DNA from: Akebia trifoliata
Lineage: Eukaryota; Streptophyta; Magnoliopsida; Ranunculales; Lardizabalaceae
Reading direction: 5' to 3'
NCBI GenBank assembly: GCA_017979445.1
Contig: CM030705.1
Span: 17,377,040-17,441,039 of the forward strand
DNA: 64,000 nt
The position numbers and the translations under genes are program-made. The notes beneath the pieces were generated by a model that was not told where the DNA came from, made no database searches, and saw nothing but the letters and a program-made list of their open reading frames with translations. This document shows positions 22,114-33,062 of this stretch, in pieces (position 1 is the stretch's first letter; the number at the start of each line of letters is the position of its first letter).

Positions 22114-22740
22114 AATCGACATGACAGCTATACTTTGATGGAGCCACCAATCAGAATGGGTATGGAATAGGGGCAGTCATGTTTTCTCCGGAAGGATGCC
22201 ACATTCTGATCGCTATTAAGTTAGTATTTTCTAACACTAATAACACAGCGAAATATGAAGCATGTATCGCTAGGCTCGAAGCTGCTTTGAATCTGGACAT
22301 TACAGAAATTGAAAATTTCGAGGATTTAGCCTTGGTCATACATCAGTCATTGGAACAATGGAAGACTAAGGATGAAAAGTTGAAACCTTATCATGAGTAG
22401 TTGTTAAACTTAGTGAGTAAGTTTAAAGTTATCATGTTCCAACACTTATCAAGGGAAGATAATAGATTTGCTGACTCTTTAGCCACTCTATCTTCAATGA
22501 TCCATTTGTCCCCTAGCATGGAATTGAGGCTGATCACCGTCGAAGTCAAAGACAAACCTGCATATTGCCATCATATTAATATTGCTACTCGACTACCCGA
22601 TGGAAAGCCATGGTACACAGATAAAAAAATAGTGTTGGAAAAATAAGAATTCCTGGAATAAACATTGGGGAAGGAATGACAAACCCTGCTAAGATTAGCA
22701 TCTCAATTCATTTTGTGCGGAGGAAGTTTATATAAAAAGT
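22114..22740 (+). pseudogene. TatA second (archaeal-type) RNase H domain
   Basis: This is a second RNase H between the first RNase H and integrase. The reading YFDGATNQNGYGIGAVMFSP (about 22132-22191) carries the first catalytic Asp. It continues SNTNNTAKYEACIARLEAAL (about 22230-22289) with the Glu of the YEA motif, LALVIHQSLEQWKTKDEK with the expected Asp position changed to His or shifted, and HLSREDNRFADSLATLSSMI (about 22443-22502) with the final Asp. Acquisition of an archaeal-type RNase H is a known hallmark of the Tat clade. TAG at 22398-22400 and TAA at 22644-22646 interrupt it. Confidence 0.82.
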
Positions 22741-23849
22741 CTTATGATAGGATTCATTTATCGTGTATTGATGAAGATCAGGCTGAATAGATAATGGTTG
22801 AAATACATTCAAGGGAATGTAGCCCCCACATGAGTGGGAAAATGTTAGCTAAGAAAATTATGAGGCAAAGGTATTACTAACTCATGATGGAAATAGATTG
22901 TCATCACATGGTCAAGACCTGCCACAAATGTCAAATACATGCAAATCTCATACATGTGATACCTTCTCAATTAGTTGGTCTTACTTCACCGGGGCTATTC
23001 TCAGTTTGGGGAATTGACATTACTGGTAAAATATCGCCTAAAGCATCAAACGGGCATGAATACATTCTAGTTGCTATCAATTATTTTACTAAGTAGGTTG
23101 AAGCTGCCTCTTATGCTATCCTCACTGCGTCTCGAGTTGTAAAGTTTATCCAAATGAACATCATCAATCGGTATGGGGTACCTTCGAAACTGATTTCTGA
23201 TAATGGATCACACTTCAAAGCCGAAGTTATTACATTATTTTGAAGTTCAAAATCTCACACCACAAATCATCTCCTTACAGTCCTCAGACAATGAAGCAGT
23301 TGAAGCGGCAAATAAGAATCTAAAGACAATCATCAGGAAAATATGTCAATCACATCGAGATTGGTCAGGAAGATTATCATTTACACTATGGGCATATCGA
23401 ACTTCAATTAGATCTTCTACTAGAGCTACTCCCTACTCCTTAGTGTATGGCATGGAAGCAATCTTGCCAATTAAAATGGAAATCCCATCAAGGTCTTGCT
23501 TGAAAATCAGTTGTCAGAAGTAGATTGGATTCGTCAACGGTATGAAGAATTAAATTTGATTGAATAAAAATGATTAAGAGCTTTGTACCACGTGCAAGCT
23601 TATCAAAGAAGAGTTGTCCGTGCGTTTGACAAAAAGATCAAGGCCCGTCACTTACAAGTCGGAGATTTGGTACTCAAAGAAAATCGATCACCTATCTTTG
23701 ACCCTAGAGGGAAGTTCAAATCAAATTGGGGAGGTCCGTTCATCATCAAGGAAATATTATCAGGAAAAACTATCAGCCTTCGAGATCATGATGGAATCGA
23801 ATTACCAAAACCAACCAACCTTGACCAAATCAAACGGTACTACATTTAA
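22741..23849 (+). pseudogene. TatA integrase
   Basis: HHCC zinc finger: HSRECSPHMSG (about 22808-22840) and CHKCQI (about 22921-22938). DDE core: first Asp in VWGIDITGKISPKASNGHEY (about 23008-23067), second Asp in KLISDNGSHFKA (about 23188-23223), Glu in NEAVEAANKNLKTIIRK (about 23290-23340), then LWAYRTSIRSSTRATPYSLV (about 23389-23448). The C-terminal part reads AYQRRVVRAFDKKIKARHLQ (about 23598-23657), VGDLVLKE and GGPFIIKEILSGKTISLRDH, ending at TAA 23847-23849. Stops at 22789, 22879, 23093 and others, plus frameshifts at about 23235 and 23520-23580, break it. The DDE residues are all visible. Confidence 0.88.
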
Positions 23850-25482
23850 GGAGACCATCTTTGGTCGTATCAATTCTCCTATTATCCAGTTCAATATATC
23901 CTTTCTCAACCCCTTTGCAGTCTTTTCAGAAAAAAATTATTATGCCTTTTTATTTTGCAGCCCGATCACCTAACCTAAGAGAGGGAAGAATTAGAACTAC
24001 GTTTTGGTTTGATCCCAAAATTCTGGGGTACGTAGACAACCTGAGAAGTTACTTCAGGCCCGACCACATCAAAATAAAAAAAATAGATTCCCCGACAAAG
24101 AAAATATCTAAAAAGAAAAACTTCAAAAGAAAAAGAAATATCATCCAAAATTTGAAAGAATATTCAAGGAAAAAGAAAATAATTTAAAAGGAAATGCCAC
24201 ACAAGGGGTATTTGGATTTTTGAGCCTCAAAATTCCTTTCTTTTTATGCCCAGTCCTAAGCCTACCTATAAAAGTCATCCTAAGTATTGTGTGAAAAAGT
24301 CAAGGAATTTTGCAAAGCATGATCAGACAGCAATTCCATAAGGAAGAAAAGAGAAAAATAGAAAAAAAGCTTGCTAGGTTGAAAATCCGAAAATGGCGAC
24401 TTAGGCAAAAACTAAGGCAAGCTCGCAAGGTTGAAAATCCGAAAGGACAGTCTTGGCAACAATCAAAGCAAAGGGAAAAAAAGAAAAAAAACTCGTTAGT
24501 TTGAAAACCTGAAAAGGCGATCTAGGTAAAAGCTAGAGCATGCTCGCTATATTGAAAACATGAAAGGGCAATCTAGGAAAAAGTTAGAGCAACAAAGAAA
24601 AGTAGAAAAAATCTTCGGGAAGTTAAAAAGCTGAGAGCGGTTCGAGCAGAAATATTAGAAGTCCGAATAATCAAGTTCAATACTTAGCTTAAACCAGGCA
24701 TAGACTCAAAAGTCACAAGTATCGTGTTTACGATCAATCTGAAATTTTTGCTTCCCCAAGTGAACCAAGGGGGAGAAGGGTGAATTCTATGGTGAATCTC
24801 AAAATGAAATATTTTGTTCTCTTGAGCCTGACTCAAAATCTTCAATAAAATAAATCAAAATTAAAAGTTGGATCTTTATTACGCTTGTGGTAAATCAAAT
24901 ATTTTAAATCTTCATACAAGGGGCATTTTCTTTCTTTTCTAAAATGTAGCTTTCCCCCCTTATACTAGGGGCATTTTTTTTTATTATTTTTACATGGTGT
25001 GCCATGTTTCCTGTCAAACTAGGGGTATTTTATTTTTAAGGTAGAGCAATGTTAATCCTAAAAGATAAAAGGAATCCCAAACTTAAGATTACCCTCTTGA
25101 TAATAATTTTTTGAAAACCCTTGAGGTTTAAAAGAAATAAAAACTCAGGTTTTAAATTCATAAAATTTTTGAAAAAAAACCTTGAGGTCAAACAAAAGCG
25201 TTCCTGATCTCATATTTTGGTTTTTACTTAGAAAATAACTCATTTACCTAGAGTAGGAGATATGGCATTCTTTTGTTCCCAGATTCATTAATCCTTTTTC
25301 AGATCCATTCATTCCTGGATTCGATCATTCTCTTCCAGATTCATTATCTTCCAGATTTATTTATTCATTCTCCGATTGAATCGTTATTCTTCAGATTCAT
25401 TTTCAATCTCATCTAGATTCATTTTAATCATTTTTCTCTAGATTCATTCATTCATTCCTAAAATTCATTCATTCCTCAGCCA
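23850..25482 (+). other. TatA 3' non-coding region with irregular tandem repeats
   Basis: This region lies between integrase and the minisatellite and has no conserved protein. About 24365-24610 holds three to four imperfect copies of a roughly 66-90 bp unit built around GCTCGCAAGGTTGAAAATCC, GAAAAGGCGA and CTAGGCAAAAACTAGGGCAA. About 24905-25035 has GGGGCATTTTTTT-like elements repeated three times. About 25285-25480 is a loose repeat of CAGATTCATTCATTC. Purine-rich DNA fills 24060-24200. Such repeats are usual in 3' regions of Tat-clade elements. The short ORFs 23861-24187 and 24310-24504 look like by-products of the purine-rich repeats. Confidence 0.6.
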
Positions 25483-26022
25483 GTTTTGCTCAGCTACCGC
25501 CAAGGGTTAACTTGGATTTTGTTCAGTTGTCGCCAATGACTATCTTGGATTTTGCTCAGTTGCCGCTAAAGGTTATCTTGGATTTTGCTCAGTTGTCGCC
25601 AAGGGTTAAGTTGAATTTTGCTAAGATACCGTCAAGGGTAAACTTGGATTTTGCTCAGTTTTCGCCAAGGGTTATCTTGGATTTTGCTCAGTTGCCACCA
25701 AGGGTTAACTTGGATTTTGCTTAGTTACTGCCAAGGGTTATCTTGGATTTTATCCTTAGATTTTGCTCAATTGTCGCCAAGGATTAACTTGGATTTTGCT
25801 CAATTGCCGCCAAGGGTTATCTTGGATCTTGCTCAGTTTCTACTAAGGGTTATCTTGGATTTTGCTCAGATGCCGCCAAGGGTTAACTTGGATTTTACTC
25901 AATTGCCGCCAAGGGTTATCTTGGATTTTGCTCAGATGCCGCCAAGGGTTAACTTTGATTTTGCTCAGATGTTGCCAAGGGTTATCTTGGATTATGCTCA
26001 GATACCGCCATGGGTTTTCTCA
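25483..26022 (+). repeat. 33-bp minisatellite in TatA 3' region, ~16 copies
   Basis: This is a head-to-tail repeat with unit CTTGGATTTTGCTCAGTTGC followed by CGCCAAGGGTTAA (33 bp). The unit alternates AACTTGG and ATCTTGG ends, which suggests a 66-bp higher-order pair. Because 33 is divisible by three, most of it stays open and encodes an 11-residue repeat, L-D-F-A-Q-L/M-P-P-R-V-I/N. One irregular unit at about 25720-25770 changes the frame. I see no start or coding context that would make it a protein, so I regard it as a repeat in the 3' untranslated region. Confidence 0.88.
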
Positions 26023-26320
26023 GAATTATGCTCAGTTTATGCCCAGATTATACTTAGTTTCACACAGTACACACACTCACATTTGCACTTTTTAGTCAGG
26101 GATAATTCTTTAAAATTTAAGGATCTGACACCGTTAGTGAGAGCTTACGCTTGAGGACCTGACATTTTTTAGTTCGATGAGAGTTTTACCCTCAAGGATC
26201 CGAATGCCTCGATGAATTGCTAAATCAGGCTGTAAAATGAACTGTCACTAGCTTTGGCATACGGATATCGCACTATCTACCAAAATAGATTTGCTGTTTA
26301 GTTTGCATCAACCCTCTGTC
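26023..26320 (+). other. TatA stretch between minisatellite and polypurine tract
   Basis: About 300 bp without repeats or a convincing frame. It includes GATCTGACACCGTTAGTGAG and GGACCTGACATTTTTTAGTT (about 26124-26175), which look like two degenerate copies of a short motif. Nothing else is recognisable. Confidence 0.4.
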
Positions 26321-26333
26321 AAAGAGGGGCATC
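26321..26333 (+). promoter_or_regulatory. Polypurine tract of TatA
   Basis: AAAGAGGGGCATC lies directly before the 3' LTR start TGTAGACACCCC at 26334. A short purine run of this kind abutting TGTAGAC is the usual arrangement in Tat elements and fixes the 3' LTR boundary. Confidence 0.8.
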
Positions 26334-27939
26334 TGTAGACACCCCATTTTTACAATCGCTTGATTAATCAACTCATCAACCTGATCGCAACAGTTCCTAA
26401 CGATGGATGATTATTTTAATGCTTTATTTGTTACTAGATATGTTTCAAAAATTCAGATGAGGTATCTCGAACTAACAAAATTGTAGAAACCGTGCTATGC
26501 TAGGAAAATATAACTTCAAAAACATAAAAATCATCATTTTTCAGACAAAAAGAAGCTTTATAAAAAAAATCACTAAAAATGACCAAATTACCAAAATACC
26601 TCTAACATCAAAACAATCCTATAGCCTACATTACGCTTAGGAAAATATTTTCAAACCCATAAAATAACAAATCGAAATCAAATAAACCATTTCGCCAATT
26701 TTCACCAAATTCAACAAAATTACGAAAATGCCTTCATAAAGTTCACGACCATTTCGCACAAAAAAGTTTCATAAATGACACAAACCAATATTTCCTTTGA
26801 ATTTCTTACAAAAAATCAATTCCAAAATATCCTGAATCATTGAAAAATGACTTAAAATGTAAAAAGTCATCTCCGAGGGTAAAACGATAATTTTATAATT
26901 TTAATAATTAAAAATTGTGAAATTAATAATTAAAATATAATTAATGTAAAATGAAATCATAATTAAAATTAAAGTCAATCAAATAAGACTAAAGTCAAAA
27001 TCTTAAAGTCACTCAAGTAAGACTCAAGTCAAAATCTTAAAGTCAATCAAGTACAACTAAAAGTCAAAACCCTAATAGAATTATAATTAAACATTAACTT
27101 TATTTAAAACAATTCTAATTAAATTATGACTCTATTTAAAATAATTCTAATTAAACTATAACTCTACCTAAAACAATTCTAATTAAATTATAATTCTATT
27201 TAAAACTATTCTAATTAAACTATAACTCTACCTAAAATAATTCTAATTAAATTATAACTCTATTAAAAATAATTCTAATTAAACACTAACTATATCAAAA
27301 CAAGCACCTAAAAAAATCTATAAATAAGGGTCTCTACAATCTATTTTCGCATGAAAAAATAAATCCTAGAAAAAGTAAGTCGAAAAGCTTCCCTAACCTC
27401 CCATAAACCCTAATTTTGAAGTCCTACCTCCATACCTAACATCCATATCCCAACTTTAGCTCAAAAAACACCTAGAAGCTCTTTAAAACACCTAGAAATC
27501 TAAAAAAAGTCAGAAAATTCATATCTAAGAAGAAAGTACCTCGTCTTGGAAATCTAAAGCGAGTCCGGTGAAAAAATGAAGCGAGGAGTGTTGTACAAGG
27601 AGCCGTTCTATCAGATCTGAGGGAACAAAACCGTTACTTTCGTGAAGGTAATTTTTTCATTTATTTTTTTTTTTTACTATTTAGGTCTTTTTTAGCAATG
27701 TAGTTTTATTTGAAAATCAGTAGAAACCGGCATTTGACGAGTAGGGTTGGTGCCTAGCACCTTCCAACCCCGTAATATGATTCCCGAACTCAGTATTCTT
27801 TTTTGTAGTAGATTAGTTATTTCTTTTTATCTGTTTCGAGTCGATATTCGGTTCTTAGACCGTAATAACTAGGTGACGACTCCCAAACCTCAAAGGTGAA
27901 AAACGGATCAGTGTACCCCACAGATTGAGGGCACTTTCA
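26334..27939 (+). repeat. TatA 3' LTR, 1606 bp
   Basis: It starts TGTAGACACCCC and ends GAGGGCACTTTCA, followed by the CCTAT duplication. The TATA box is at 27319-27326. It has seven copies of the 32-bp TTCTAATTAAA...unit (about 27080-27298) against five in the 5' LTR. It keeps the terminal 67 bp that the 5' LTR has lost. Scattered point differences from the 5' LTR indicate an insertion that is not recent. Confidence 0.92.
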
Positions 27940-27944
27940 CCTAT
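27940..27944. repeat. Target-site duplication CCTAT, right of TatA
   Basis: It is identical to 9188-9192. Removing TatA and one copy rejoins TatB leader sequence, whose readings on both sides match the uninterrupted TatA leader near 13490. Confidence 0.9.
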
Positions 27945-30324
27945 ATACCTCTCGAAACGTATTCAATCGACTGTACGTGATGACTTGGTTTGATATACCG
28001 TATAGGTGATAATCTAAAACTCCAACCCACTTCTCTAAAGTCAAAAGCAGCCAGTTTAATCCCCATTTGAGAGGTGGCGCACAATGCTGATCAAGGGTCT
28101 TCTTAAATACCTCTTGTCTAGAATAGACATAGTATATCCCCCTCATATAGTAAGGTACAGCGGGGCAGGATCTTGCTTAGGCACTGATTTTAACCAAGAA
28201 GTGCAATTAGTGAACTTGGATTACCTTTGATATATCGTATAGGTAAGAGTCTAGGGTTGTAGCTTTCATAAATAGTTTAGCATCCCACGAGGGGACTGAC
28301 CATGTACTAGTACTACGTTGGCAATCGGGACATATGACTGTGCGGCTTACAATAGGTCAAAGGCTCAGGTCGCTCCAGCCTGGGTGCATCGATACACCTT
28401 TCACAGTCATTTGATCAGACGGTACTAATGTCCCAGTTTAATATACCCTAAGGTACATGACTGGAGTTGTGATTTTCATGAATGACGTTGCATCTCCGAA
28501 GAGACCAGGCCATGCACTAGTGCCACGTTGGCTATATGGGATATGCAAAAGTGCAAAGCAATAAACGTGCCAGTGGTGTATGCAAAACAAGGTGGGTGTG
28601 CCTGGGGCTTTTTCAAACAAGTGGGCTCGTGGGCCTGATCATATCATCATACATTGATACCACATGAATATTAAGCAAAATATTCAAAGCCTATTAGATC
28701 TCAATTAAAATTGAAACAAACACATCATACATCTCAATCAAGATCATGGCAATGTTAGATAAGCAATTAATACAAAAATCAATAATCGGGTTCGATCGTT
28801 GAAGCAAGCATATAATTCCAAAAATATTTTTTTATATGGCCCAATCAAGGATCGCTTTAAGCAACCCAAAAAAAATTGAGTTTTCACCGAACATTGAATT
28901 GAGGATAGGATGGTAGTTGTTATGATAAGTAGTGATGATTCCTTTTTTTTATAAATAAATTGATTTTTTTTTAGAAGAAAATAGGGAGAGAAAAAAAAAA
29001 CTTAAAAAGAAATTAAAGAAACCTATTACTAACTATTCCTAAACGACTTAAGCAAATTGATTTTGTTTTTTTAGAAAAAAAATTGCTATTAAGGGAACCT
29101 AAAAAGAACTGTCCAACAAAAATAAGATTATATGACCACATCAACTTATACATTCGCGTTCAAAGAAAGAATTAACCCCAACGTTGTGATGTGCTCCATG
29201 TAAAAATTGGTGTGACAATAGTGACTCAAAATAAATAAACAAATAAATAATAAAAAAACATTCTCAACATCCCAACAGAGAGGGCTACCATCAAGTCCCT
29301 AAAAAATTGGAGTTCAAGTCGATGACAAGCAAACTATCTACCTTTTATTACCCATTTTTTAATTATGCAAAGCTTCCAAATCCCCAATTATGTCATCAGA
29401 AAAGAAAAATCAAGTACGACAACGGCTCACTTGATCTTTTCCTTAGGCCTTCTCCGATTATAATGACCACACTCTTCTACAATTCACAACCCTTGGATGC
29501 AGACGAGCGTAACACATGAAATACATATTTTAGAGGTTTTTTTATTTTATTTAACAAACAACAATCTTATCTTTGTGTGATTTCTAAACGACAACAATTC
29601 TAAAAAGAATCGTAAATTTCGTTATCACAAGATCTAAATCAATACACTTCCTAACAGATCCAACAAACACAACCTCTTTCACGTACCTTTCAACGCTCGA
29701 AATAGTTGCCATGGATTCTGATCTGAAAAATAAAGTGAAACCCGATCTTGAGTCGTTCCCCAAATCGAAATATCGACTCAGCTGAGTTGGAAACAAAGCT
29801 ACCTATGGTCCATCAGGGATTGGGTGATCGAGTTTCACAGAAGCCATGGTCAGATTCTTTTTTTATGATGTCGATATTTAGAAAACATTCAAAAATTTAT
29901 ATTTTTGAAACTGCTTTTGTTTAAAAAAAAACCCAGATTGACAGTTGTAGTAAAAAATTTTGATCGATTCCTCACAGAGAAATCAACAAGGAGTCTACCA
30001 TTTACTAGAACCAAAACACATACATCTGACCTCTATCATAAACCTTCATAAACCCAAATCTTATATTCAATTGTTGAAGCTTTAATCGACCAAGACACCC
30101 AAACAAAAAAATGTCACAACTGAGAAAAGCAAAGACGAAGAACGATGAAAATACAGCACTCGGAATTGGAGCTTTAGCGTGTGAGTCCTTCCCATGAAAG
30201 AAAAAAGAATGAAAAACGATTCACCATTATCGAAGCCCTGCAATTGAATCTCCCTCTTTTTCTTTCTCTCTATCTCTCTGATCTTCTTTTGCTTTGGATT
30301 TTCTTGATGAAGAAAGATCAAAAC

Positions 30325-30367
<43 letters not shown>

Positions 30368-31125
30368 TGAAGGAGAAAGAGAGAGAGAGAGAGATGAAGG
30401 AGAGACGTTTCTCTCTGTTGTCCTCTTTGCTGTTAAAACCCATTTGGGAAGAAGATAAAATAACAAAAATGACAGTCTTGCTATTGGCACACCACATATA
30501 AAATATTTTTTTTCTTGGACTCCTCTCCTCATCACAAACAACATTAAAATAGACGATTTTTTTTAGTTCTTAACGCATCACTCACAAATAATTTATTTTC
30601 ACAACTCGTCGCCTATGCCTAGTAACGTGTTAAAAAAATTCATCCAAAATTAAAAAAAAAAAAAAACCATAACTCACATCTCAACCACCATCATTCTGTC
30701 TTCAATTTATGCTAATTTGAATCTTTCATTATTTAGGGTCATCCCAAAATGACCCTAGATTGAATTATAAAAAGAAAATTATATGCCAAATCAAAGTATT
30801 CAAAATCGAACCAAAGGATACCAATAAAGGATAATACAAGCCTAAAAACAATTCAAATAATAAAAATGAGTCAATAACCATTTTTTCACATTATCATCCT
30901 CTTAATATCCTACATTATTTATGGTCATTCCAAATGATCCTAAATTGAATCATAGCAAATAATATTCTATAATAATACGCTAAAAATGATGCTGAGAGAA
31001 TATGATACAATCCCAAAAAATAAACAAATTAAAGAACTAAAAAATAAACAAAAAAAACATAAAAAAACTAGGTCTAAATGGAAATGTTCCCATATTTGGG
31101 GCATTTCAAGTTTCATCCTCAATAG
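27945..31125 (-). other. TatB 5' leader
   Basis: This is about 3.2 kb of untranslated leader, homologous on the opposite strand to TatA 10683-13490. Good matches include 28360-28640 with TatA 12800-13080 (a GGCCCATTTGTTTTGAAAAA region). It has accumulated T- and A-rich DNA, a compound microsatellite at 30322-30398 and several A-runs. Short open frames are not conserved with TatA. No host gene is visible. Confidence 0.7.
30322..30398. repeat. Compound microsatellite (AT)n(AG)n
   Basis: A run of alternating TA (about 30323-30349) passes directly into GA repeats (about 30350-30367). An ATGAAGGAGA linker follows, then a second GA run (to about 30392). It lies inside the TatB leader and has no counterpart in TatA, so it expanded after the two elements diverged. 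Confidence 0.85.
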
Positions 31126-31144
31126 TCTCCAGTGGAGTCGCCAC
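31126..31144 (-). promoter_or_regulatory. TatB primer-binding site region
   Basis: On the minus strand, GTGGCGACTCCACTGGAGA directly follows the LTR end (GGTGCTTTCA). This gives the undeleted arrangement of LTR end and PBS for the family and explains the shortened TatA 5' LTR. Confidence 0.7.
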
Positions 31145-32578
31145 TGAAAGCACCCTCGATCCACGGGATGTGCGGATCCGCTTTTGATTTTGAGGTTTGG
31201 GAGTCGCCACCTAGTTAGTACAGTTTAGGAACCGAGCATTGACTCAAAACGAATAAAACAACTAATCTACAAAAGATACTAAGTCTAGGGATCACGTTAC
31301 GGGGTTGGAAAGTGTTAGGCACCAACCCCGCCCGGCAAACGCCGGTCTCTACGAATTCTCAAAAATATTACATTGCTAAAGAGCTAAAATAAATAAAAAA
31401 GACAAAGAATTTATACCCGTGACGATCGCAACGACTTGTTCCCTCAGATATGATAGAACAACTTCTCGTATAAATTCTCCTCACTTTGTTTTATTACCGG
31501 ATCTACTTTGGATCTCCAAAATGAAGTATTTCCTCCTTAGATCTGAGTTTTTCCTAGTATTGTAATGGATTTCTAGGTGACTTTTAGAGAGTTTTGAGAG
31601 TCTTTTTGATAAAAGTTAGCGTTTCGATGATAGGTAAAGGGTTAGAGCTTCAAAATCAGGGTTTTGAGAATGATAGGATAGCTTTTTTACCTACTTTTTC
31701 TAGGGTTTTCTTTGACCTACGAAAGTAGGTTGTGGAAGCTCTCTATTTATAGAGTTTTTTGAGTAGAGTTAGTGATTCATTAGGTTTCTTTTATAGATTT
31801 AATTAGGGTTTTGACTTAAGTCTTATGAGATTGACTTGGTTCCTTTAGATTAGGATTTTAACTTTAGTCTTATGAGATTGACTTGGTTAGGATTTTGACT
31901 TAAGTCTTATGAGATTGACTTGGTTTAAAATTTTAAATTAATTTTATTAAAATTTTACTTTATGTTAATTAATATTTTATTTATTAATTTCGAAATTAAA
32001 AATTTTAAAATTTGAAAAATTATCGTTTTGCTCCCGAAGAGAACTTTTGCATTTCAAGTCGATTTTCGATGTTCCGGGATGTTTTGGAATCGATTTTTCG
32101 TAAGGAATTCAATTGGATTATTGGTTTGTGTCACTTATAAATTTTTTTGACGGGAAATGATTGTCAAACCTTATGAGGGGCATTTTTGTAATTTTATCGA
32201 ATTTGATAAAAATTGACGAAATGATTTATTTGATTTCATTTTGTTGTTTTATGTATTCGAAAGGGTTTTCCTAAGCGTACTGTGGGCTCTAAGGATATTT
32301 TGATATTAGGGGTATTTTGATAATTTGATCATTTTTTAGTGATTTTTATCGTAAAGCTTCTTTTTGTTTATGAAATGATGATTTCTATGTTTTTTGGGTT
32401 ATATTTTCCTAGCGTAGCGTGGTTTCTATAATTTTGTTAGTTTGAGATATCTCATCTGAATTTTTAAAATATATCTAGTAACAAATAAAGCATTGGAAAA
32501 ATCATCTATCATTGGGAATCGTCGCGATCAGGTTGACGAGTTGATTAATCAGGTGACTGCAAAAATGGGGTGTCTACA
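31145..32578 (-). repeat. TatB 5' LTR, 1434 bp
   Basis: On the minus strand it starts TGTAGACACCCC and ends GAGGGTGCTTTCA. The TATA box lies inverted at 31744-31751. Three TCTTATGAGATTGACTTGG units are at about 31820-31925. It lacks both the 32-bp repeat block of the TatA LTRs and the AGAACCCCCC block of the two solo LTRs, so it represents a third LTR variant of the family. Confidence 0.88.
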
Positions 32579-33018
32579 CAATCTATTTCTCTTTCTAAGC
32601 CAGTCATTAGAGAAGAAATAAAGGATGTTGTTTTTACGTCTCCTCATAACAAGTCCCCAAGCCCTGATGAGTTTTGTGCAGAGTTTTTCATGACTTTCTG
32701 GGATTTAGTAGAGTCGGATGTTTATAAGGTTGTTTTAACTTTTTTAAGTGTGGGAAATAACTCAAAGGGTTCAATTCTACTCATATAGCTCTCATTCCAA
32801 AAAAGCCTAGAGCAAATAGGTTGGAAAATTTCCGTCCAATTGCTTTGTGTAACTTGGTTTATAAAGTCATCACCAAAATTATGGCTAATCGTCTAGCTCA
32901 TTGTCTTCTTTCCATTATCAGCATGAATCAATATGTTTTTCTTATCAAGGGTCGTCTCATCTATGTTAATATCTTACTTTCTCATGAACTAGTCCATAAT
33001 TCCCACCATAATTCTACT

Positions 33019-33062
<44 letters not shown>

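Larger units (their letters stand above)
9193..27939 (+). mobile_element. TatA: Tat/Ogre-like Ty3/gypsy retrotransposon
   Basis: This is a complete insertion of 18,747 bp, about 17.06 kb without the nested solo LTR and its extra duplication copy. It has TGTAGACACC...TTTCA LTRs and CCTAT on both sides. Between the LTRs are a PBS-like sequence, a roughly 3.3-kb leader, an ORF1 ahead of gag, gag, protease with DNGSAL, a G-patch domain, RT with YVDD, RNase H, a second RNase H, integrase, a repeat-rich 3' region and a polypurine tract. An extra ORF1, a dual RNase H and the large size point to the Tat/Ogre branch. Many stops and frameshifts show it is not autonomous now. It lies in the leader of TatB, a relative in the opposite orientation. 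Confidence 0.93.
27945..32578 (-). mobile_element. TatB element, right (5') piece
   Basis: On the minus strand this is the 5' LTR (32578-31145), PBS region (31144-31126) and leader (31125-27945) of a Tat-clade element homologous to TatA. It continues at 9192 on the other side of TatA. The right flank of the LTR is LINE sequence starting at 32579 in the middle of an RT domain, so TatB inserted into a LINE. The first flanking bases are CAATC; the matching duplication at the other end is outside the window. Confidence 0.87.

Noticed and set aside
25483..26022. CRISPR-like array
   Set aside because: Units are head-to-tail without unique spacers, and the context is a plant retrotransposon.
25512..26154. 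Long open frames encoding an 11-residue LDFAQLPPRV(I/N) repeat
   Set aside because: The openness follows from a 33-bp tandem unit. There is no start context, and the region lies between pol and the polypurine tract of a retrotransposon.
14800..27939. One element bounded by the minus LTR at 14800 and the plus LTR at 26334
   Set aside because: Opposite orientations and the CTTGG duplication show that the first is a separate solo LTR. The true partner of 26334-27939 is 9193-10662 (CCTAT).
30181..30544. Overlapping frames of about 105 codons on both strands
   Set aside because: They are produced by the AT/AG microsatellite and purine-rich leader of TatB.
30967..31164. 65-codon minus-strand frame over the LTR/PBS junction
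   Set aside because: It crosses the LTR end and PBS of TatB, so it is not a gene.
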